From Pyxidicoccus sp. MSG2 (GTDB lineage: Bacteria; Myxococcota; Myxococcia; Myxococcales; Myxococcaceae), in assembly GCF_026626705.1 (NCBI RefSeq), contig NZ_JAPNKC010000001.1, forward strand, positions 1,736,001-1,800,000: DNA of 64,000 nucleotides. Direction: 5' to 3'. Within the stretch, counting starts at the first letter, position 1. Each line of letters opens with the position of its first letter. Under the pieces are notes generated by a model. That model saw nothing but the letters and a program-made list of their open reading frames with translations. It searched no databases and was not told the origin of the DNA. Of this stretch, positions 55,701-61,600 are shown piece by piece. The translations under genes and the position numbers were made by a program.

Positions 55701-58652
55701 GAGGACCTGGAGAAGCAGGGCCTGCCCGCCGACGTCGTCGTCCACCTGTGGAGCCTCACCGCGCCGGACGTGACGGGCTCCGGCCCGGAGCTGTTCCGCA
55801 AGGTGCAGGACGGCGGCTACTACAGCCTGCTCGCGCTGGGCCAGTCGCTCGCGAAGGGCACCCGGCCGGTGCGCGTGGAGGTGGTCTCCAACCGCCTCCA
55901 CGACCTGGAGGGCGAGCACCAGGCGCTGGCGGAGAAGTCCCCGCTGCTCACCGCCTGCAAGGTGATTCCGCAGGAGCTCCAGCACGTCACCGCCCGCTGC
56001 GTGGAGGTGGAGCTGCCGGTGCCGTCCAGCCCCCGCGCGGAGCGGCTGGCCGGGATGCTGGTGGCGGAGTTCAGCGCCCGTGGCTCGGAGCTGCTGGTGG
56101 TGCTGCGCGGCACCCGCCGCTACGTCCAGGCCTACACCCCCGTGCGGCTGGAGGCGAAGGGCGCGCCCCTGGCGCCGATGCGCGAGGGCGGCGTGTACCT
56201 CATCACCGGCGGCATGGGCGCGGTGGGCCTCATGCTGGCGGACCACCTGGCGGAGACCTTCAAGGCGAAGCTGGCGCTGCTCGGCCGCACTCCGCTGCCG
56301 GAGCGGAGCTCCTGGGACGCGTGGCTTTCGGGCCATGCCGAGGACGACACGACGAGCCGCCGCATCCGCCGTGTGAAGGAGCTGGAGGCGAAGGGCGCCG
56401 AGGTGCTGGTGCTCGACGCCGACGTGGCGGACGCCGCGAAGCTCAAGGCGGCGGTGGCCAGGGCGGTGGCCCACTTCGGCGCGCTGCACGGCGTGCTGCA
56501 CACGGCGGGCGTCACCCGCGGTGACTCGCCGTACATGGCGCTGACGGACGTGCGCCGCGACGCGGCCGAGACGCAGTTCGGTCCCAAGGTGTACGGCACC
56601 TACGCGCTGGAGGAGGCGCTGCGCGGGCACGCGGTGGACTTCGTGCTGCTCTTCTCGTCCAGCTCGTCGGTGCTGGGCGGCCTCGCGCACTTCACCTACG
56701 CGGCGGGCAACCAGTTCCTGGACGCCTTCGCGGAGAGTCGGCGCGGCCTGGAGTCGCCGCGCTGGGTGAGCGCCTCGTGGGACCCGTGGCCCGAGGAGAC
56801 GAAGCACACCTCGCTGCGCACGGCGATGGACCAGTACACCATGTCGATTCCGGAGGGCACCCAGGCACTGCGCCGCGTGGTGCAGGCCGGGCTCGACGGC
56901 CAGGTGGTGGTCATCACCGGCGACCTGCAACAGCGCGTGCGCCTGTGGGTCGACCGCGAGGTGAAGGCGCCGGGCGCGCCGCAGAAGAAGGCCGCCAACC
57001 GCGTGCGCCGGGGCAAGACGGCCTTCGTCGCCCCGGGCACCGATTTGGAGAAGGCGGTGGCCGCGCTGTGGAGCGAGCTGCTCGGCGTGGCCGAAGTGGG
57101 CCTGCACGACGACTTCTTCGACCTGGGCGGACACTCGCTGCTGGCCACGCAGCTGCGCAACCAGCTCCAGGCCACCTTCAAGGTGGAGCCGCCGCTGCGC
57201 AGCCTCTTCGAGAACCCCACCGTGGCCGGCCTCTCCGGCCTCATCGCGAAGGAGCTGGCGGCGCGCGAGGCCGTCCCGTCCAAGCCCCTGGCCGAGGCCC
57301 TGCGCACGGCCTTCCCCACCGAGCGCCCGTCGCTCCTGGAGGACTGGCTGCGCCGCAAGGTGGCGAAGGTGACCAACCGCGCCGTGAAGGACCTGCCCGC
57401 CAACGGCAGCCTCACGGGGCTCGATCTGGACGCCATCGGCTCCGAGCTGGAGTTCGACCTGAAGAAGGAGCTCAAGTTCCAGCTCTACCCGCATGAGCTG
57501 CGCGAGCACGCCACGCTGCCCGAGCTGTCGCGCTACCTGCTGGCGGAAATGGAGCGCCAGTCGGACCCGGGCCGCTTCGCCACGGACCTGCCGCTGTCGG
57601 CCTTGTCGCTGCGCCCCTACCGCCGGCAGGCGTCCGGCCCCAAGGTGCGGGCGGCGAAGAAGAACCCGAGCATGGTGTTCGTGCACTCCACGCCGCGCGC
57701 GGGCTCCACGCTCTTCCGCGTGATGCTCGCCGGGCACCCGCGCCTGTTCTGCCCGCCCGAGCTGAACCTCCTCTTCTTCGAGACGATGAAGGAGTGGAAG
57801 CAGAACGTGGGCTTCGGCCACGAGATGGAGTGGACCGAGCGCGGCCTGCTGTGGGCCTTCATGGAGATGCTCAAGGTGGACTCCACCGCGGGCCAGGCGT
57901 TCCTCGACAAGCTGGTGGCGGACGACGTCTCCTCGCAGGCCGTCTACGGACGGCTGCAGGAGCTGTCCGGCCCGCGCCTCCTGGTGGACAAGACGCCGCC
58001 GTACGCCATGGACCCGGAGACGCTGCAGCGGGGCGAGGAGCTGTTCGACAAGCCGAAGTACCTCTTCCTCATCCGCCACCCGCTGCCCGTCATGGAGTCG
58101 CTGGTGCGCATGCGCTTCGACCGGCTCTTCGGCCCCAGCCTCTTCGGCTCGGCGGACGTGGACCCCTACGCCGTCGCGGAGACGGTGTGGGCCATGCCCA
58201 ACCAGAACCTGCTCGACTTCTACGCGCGCATCGGCTCCGAGCGCGTGCACTGGGTCCGCTACGAGGAACTGGTGAGCGAGCCGGAGCGGGTGATGAAGGG
58301 CGTCAGCGACTTCCTCGAGCTGCCCTACGACGCCGGCATGGTGCAGCCGTACGACGGCAAGCGCGAGCGCATGCTCGGCGGTCTGGGTGACCCGAACATC
58401 CTCCAGCACACGCGCATCGAGGGTGAGCGCAGCGACTCCTGGAAGCGCATCCAGTGGCCCCGTGCGCTGGACGCGTCCACGCGCTCGCTGGCCACCCGCC
58501 TGGGCTACGAGCTGCCGGAGGCCGCGCCCGTGCCGAAGAAGGCCGCCGCCGGCGGGGCCGAGCAGTTGCTGGAGAACCTGGACAACCTCTCCGACGAGCA
58601 GGTCGCCGCACTGCTGGCGGAGATGGAGGGCGACGCGGACAAGGTAGCCTGA
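52722..58652 (+). CDS. Type I PKS, KS-AT-KR-ACP-(ACP-like)-sulfotransferase
   Basis: A 1976-residue PKS. KS ~17-440 with Cys187; AT ~540-825 with Ser634 and 'HAFH' (malonyl); KR ~900-1415 with intact 'GGMGAVG', Lys1289, Tyr1326 and Asn, so it should give a beta-hydroxy chain; ACP ~1435-1510 with Ser1472 ('GGHSLLATQ'). Then an ACP-like domain ~1520-1605 whose Ser position reads 'GLDLDAIG'. Then a PAPS-dependent sulfotransferase ~1640-1900: 5'-phosphosulfate loop 'TPRAGSTLFR' (from Thr1657) and 3'-phosphate site 'IRHPLPVMESLVRMR'. A C-terminal 'LDNLSDEQVAALLAEM' looks like a docking element for the next NRPS. Similar KR-ACP-ST modules in curacin and olefin synthases end in a TE; here none follows. 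Confidence 0.9.
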   Translation: MADINETDESSYEGLAIAVIGMAGRFPGAKDVEQFWKNLCAGVESIVPLTDDELRAAGVPADELGSGRYVKAAPVLDGVENFDAGLFGYTPLEARVMDPQQRLLLECAWEALEHAGYDPDKHPGERVSVFAGTRTSTYLFHVLANRAALQPQDRLLVELGNDMSSLATRVSYKLNLTGPSTMVQTACSTSLVAIHLACQSLLMGECRMALAAATAVNVPHRAGYTYEPGSMLSPDGHVRPFDAKAEGTVFGSGAGVVVLKRLQDAIADGDNVLAVVRGSAVNNDGSHKASFTAPSVEGQTEVLLESLACAGLDADAISYLEAHGTGTSLGDPIEILALNNAWRASTDKKGFCKLGTAKGNVGHLDVAAGMAGFIKTVMQLQHRKLPPMLNFTAPNPQIDFGNSPFTVNTKLTDWTGTGPLRAGVSSFGFGGTNAHVILEEAPKAEASGPSRPAQLLLVSARSEAALDTATDNLAAWLKEHPGASLADVAFTLQVGRKDFDHRRVLVARTAQDAAEALASRAPARVLTGLREVGDRPVVFMFPGQGAQHVNMARELYDSEPAFRAEVDTCAEKLKPHLGLDLRTVLYPAPSGEAEATKKLEGTALTQPALFVIEYALAKLWMAWGVKPRAMVGHSIGEYVAACLAGVFSLDDALALVATRGRLMQSLPAGSMLAVPLPEAEVTPLLEGKLDLAAVNGPAMCVVAGPTEAVDALEAKLSARGVQARRLHTSHAFHSAMMDSILAPFTDAVRRVRLQAPKLPYVSNVTGTWIDAAQATDPAYWARHLRSPVRFAQGLRELLKDASDVLLEVGPGQTLGSLAKAQPEAAGRTVLSSSRHPQKPESDAAKLMGVVGELWLAGVPMDWKGLYTAQKRHRVPLPGYPFERERYWVDAVEGAAAQTQTRAPTGKHADVADWFHVPAWKPAAPPALDAEALAKSRCWVLLEDGLGVGEALARRLKAEGRDVVTVKAGKAYAREDARRYTAAPDSKTDLQAVFEDLEKQGLPADVVVHLWSLTAPDVTGSGPELFRKVQDGGYYSLLALGQSLAKGTRPVRVEVVSNRLHDLEGEHQALAEKSPLLTACKVIPQELQHVTARCVEVELPVPSSPRAERLAGMLVAEFSARGSELLVVLRGTRRYVQAYTPVRLEAKGAPLAPMREGGVYLITGGMGAVGLMLADHLAETFKAKLALLGRTPLPERSSWDAWLSGHAEDDTTSRRIRRVKELEAKGAEVLVLDADVADAAKLKAAVARAVAHFGALHGVLHTAGVTRGDSPYMALTDVRRDAAETQFGPKVYGTYALEEALRGHAVDFVLLFSSSSSVLGGLAHFTYAAGNQFLDAFAESRRGLESPRWVSASWDPWPEETKHTSLRTAMDQYTMSIPEGTQALRRVVQAGLDGQVVVITGDLQQRVRLWVDREVKAPGAPQKKAANRVRRGKTAFVAPGTDLEKAVAALWSELLGVAEVGLHDDFFDLGGHSLLATQLRNQLQATFKVEPPLRSLFENPTVAGLSGLIAKELAAREAVPSKPLAEALRTAFPTERPSLLEDWLRRKVAKVTNRAVKDLPANGSLTGLDLDAIGSELEFDLKKELKFQLYPHELREHATLPELSRYLLAEMERQSDPGRFATDLPLSALSLRPYRRQASGPKVRAAKKNPSMVFVHSTPRAGSTLFRVMLAGHPRLFCPPELNLLFFETMKEWKQNVGFGHEMEWTERGLLWAFMEMLKVDSTAGQAFLDKLVADDVSSQAVYGRLQELSGPRLLVDKTPPYAMDPETLQRGEELFDKPKYLFLIRHPLPVMESLVRMRFDRLFGPSLFGSADVDPYAVAETVWAMPNQNLLDFYARIGSERVHWVRYEELVSEPERVMKGVSDFLELPYDAGMVQPYDGKRERMLGGLGDPNILQHTRIEGERSDSWKRIQWPRALDASTRSLATRLGYELPEAAPVPKKAAAGGAEQLLENLDNLSDEQVAALLAEMEGDADKVA

Positions 58653-58654
58653 CC

Positions 58655-61600
58655 ATGGCGCTCACGCCCGAGCAGAAGCGCGCGCGGCTCGCCGGGCTTC
58701 TGCGCGAGCGTTCACGTGCTCGCCGCGAGCCCGTGTCGTTCGCGCAGGAGGGCTTCTGGCTCCAGGAGCGACTCAACGCCGGGGGGACGGTCTTCAACAT
58801 CCCCACGGCCGTACGCCTCTCGGGCACGCTGGACGCGGACGTCCTGCGCAGGGCGCTCGACGAGGTGATTCGCCGGCACGAGGCGCTGCGGACCACCTTC
58901 GTCGAGCAGGACGGCCAGCCGCGCCAGCTCATCTCCCCCACCGCGGAGGCCGCCCTCCCGGTGGTGGAGTTGGGGGAGGTCCCCGAGGACGTCGTGTGGC
59001 GCGCGCTGCACGACGAGGCGCGCCGCCCCTTCGACGTGGAGCAGGGGCCGCTGCTGCGGGCGGTGCTCTACCGGATGAGCGCCACCGAGCACCTGCTGCT
59101 GCTCAACGTGCACCACCTCGTCTCGGACGCATGGTCTCTGGGAGTGCTGGTGCGGGAGCTGGGCGCGCTCTACCCGGCGCTCGCCGAGGGCCGTGCGTCG
59201 CCCCTGCCTCCGCTGCCCATGCAGTACGCGGACTACGCGACGTGGCAGCGCGGCTGGCTCCAGGGAGAGGTGCTGGAATCGCGGCTCGCCTGGTGGAGCA
59301 AGCGGCTGGACGCGGATGCGGTGCTGGAGCTGCCCACGGACCGGCCCCGGACCCCGGCGGCCTCCACGCGTGGCGCACGGCAGACGGTGGTGCTGCCCCT
59401 GGCATTGCTCGACTCGCTCCGGACGCTGGCCCGCCGCGAGGGCTGCACCCTCTTCTCTCTCCTGATGGCCGCGTACGGCGTGCTGCTGTCCCGCTACAGC
59501 GGACAACCGGACGTCGTCGTGGGCACACCGGTGGCCGGGCGCTCCCGCGCGGAGCTGGAGGGGCTGGTCGGGCTGTTCGTCAACGCCCTGCCCCTGCCAC
59601 TGGACCTGTCCGGGGACCCGTCCTTCCTGGCGCTGCTCGGCCGCGTGCACGAGGGCGTGCTCGGGGCCATGGCCCACCAGGACGTGCCCTTCGAGACGCT
59701 GGTGGAAGCGCTCCGGCCCGAGCGACGGCCGGGCATCACGCCCCTGTTCCAGGTGTCGCTCACGCTTCAGAACGCGCCCCTGCCCCCGCTGGAGCTGCCG
59801 GGGCTGCGCATGGAGGCGCAGCCTGTCGACAGCGGCGCCAGCCAGCAGGACGTGTCCCTGCTGTTCACCGAGCTGGAGCAGGGGCTGCGCACCGCGGTGG
59901 TGTACCGCACCGACCTCTTCGAGTCCGAGCGCATCTCCCGCATGCTGGGGCACCTGCACACGCTGCTGGAGGGCATCGTCGCCGCTCCCGGCAGACGCCT
60001 GAGCGAGCTGCCCCTGCTGTCCGCCGGGGAGCAGCGGCAGGTGCTCGTGGACTGGAGCGGCCGGACCGAGCCCTTCCCGGACGGCGCCTGCATCCACGAG
60101 TTGTTCGAGGCGCAGGCACGGCGCACGCCCGACGCGGAGGCGGTGCGCTTCGAAGCCACCGTGCTCACGTACGCGCAGCTCGACGCTCGCGCCAACGCGC
60201 TGGCGCACCTGCTGAGTGCCTATGGTGTGAGCGCGGAGATTCGCGTGGCGCTGTGCCTGCCGCGCTCTCCCGAGTGGGTGGTGGCGGTGCTCGCCGTCCT
60301 CAAGGCCGGTGGCGCCTTCGTCCCCATGGACCCCGCCTATCCCTCGGAGCGGCTGGAGTTCATGCTGGAGGACTGCGGCGCGCCGCTGCTGCTGACGCAC
60401 GCGTCGCTCGATGTGCCGACGCCGCCTGGCGTGTTGGCGTTGGCCATGGACGCGCTGGAGACGCGCCTGGCCGGCCAGGCGACGACTCCGCTTGCATCGA
60501 AGGCCCCGGCCGATGGGCTCGCGTACGTCATCTACACCTCCGGCAGCACCGGCCAGCCCAAGGGCGTCATGGTGCCCCACCGGGGCGTGCTCAACCTGGT
60601 GCGAAGCCAGGTGCAGCCGCAGGGGCTGGGGCCCGGCACGCGCGTGCTCCAGTTCGCCTCGCCCGGCTTCGACGCCTTCGTCTGGGAAACCCTTCCCACG
60701 CTGCTCTCCGGCGCCACGTTGTGCCTGGCCTCTGACGAAGCCGTGCAGCCGGGCCCGGCCCTGGCCCGCCTGCTCCAGCAGCACGACGTCCACGTCCTCT
60801 CCCTGACGCCCTCCGCCCTCACCGCCCTGCCAGCCGACGGACTTCCCTCGCTGCGCACCGTCGTCTCCGCGGGTGAGGCCTGCTCCCCCGAGCTGGTGGC
60901 CAGGTGGGCCCCCGGCCGCACCTTCTTCAACGCCTACGGCCCCACCGAAGCCACCGTCTGCGCCTCCATGGCCACGTGCGTGCCCGACGGCCAGAAGCCC
61001 TCCATCGGCGAGCCCCTGGCCAACGTGCGCGTCTTCGTCCTCGACGCCCACCTGCAGCCCGTCCCCGTCGGCATCCCCGGCGAGCTCTTCATCGGCGGCG
61101 TCGGCGTGGCGCGCGGCTACCTGCACCGGCCTTCTCTCACCGCCGAGCGCTTCGTCCCCGACGCCTTCAGCGCCACTCCCGGCGCACGCCTCTACCGCAC
61201 AGGAGACCGCGTGTGCTGGAGGACGGACGGCCAACTCGAGTACCTCGGCCGCACCGACTTCCAGGTGAAGCTGCGCGGCTTCCGCATCGAGCTGGGTGAA
61301 GTCGAAGCCGTCCTGCGCTCCCATCCAGACGTCTCCGAGGCCGTGGCCCTGGTGCGCGACGATGGCCCCACCGGCCCCAGGCTCGTCGCCTATGTCGTGC
61401 CCTCCGCCACGGCTTCCGCCCTGGACTCGCAGACGCTGCGCGACTTCGCCTCCACGCTCCTTCCGGAGCACATGCTGCCCTCGGCGCTGGTGTCGCTGCC
61501 GTCGCTGCCGCTGACAGCCAACGGCAAGGTGGACCGGAGAGCCCTACCCGCTCCGGACATGGGCGGCGCCGACGCGGCCTCCGCCGGCTACGCGCCTCCG

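Noticed and set aside
50814..58409. A 2531-codon open frame on the minus strand opposite the PKS genes
   Set aside because: It is the antisense frame of strongly biased high-GC coding DNA; it is Arg/His/Val/Gln-rich and low complexity, with no domains, while the plus strand has complete PKS domains.
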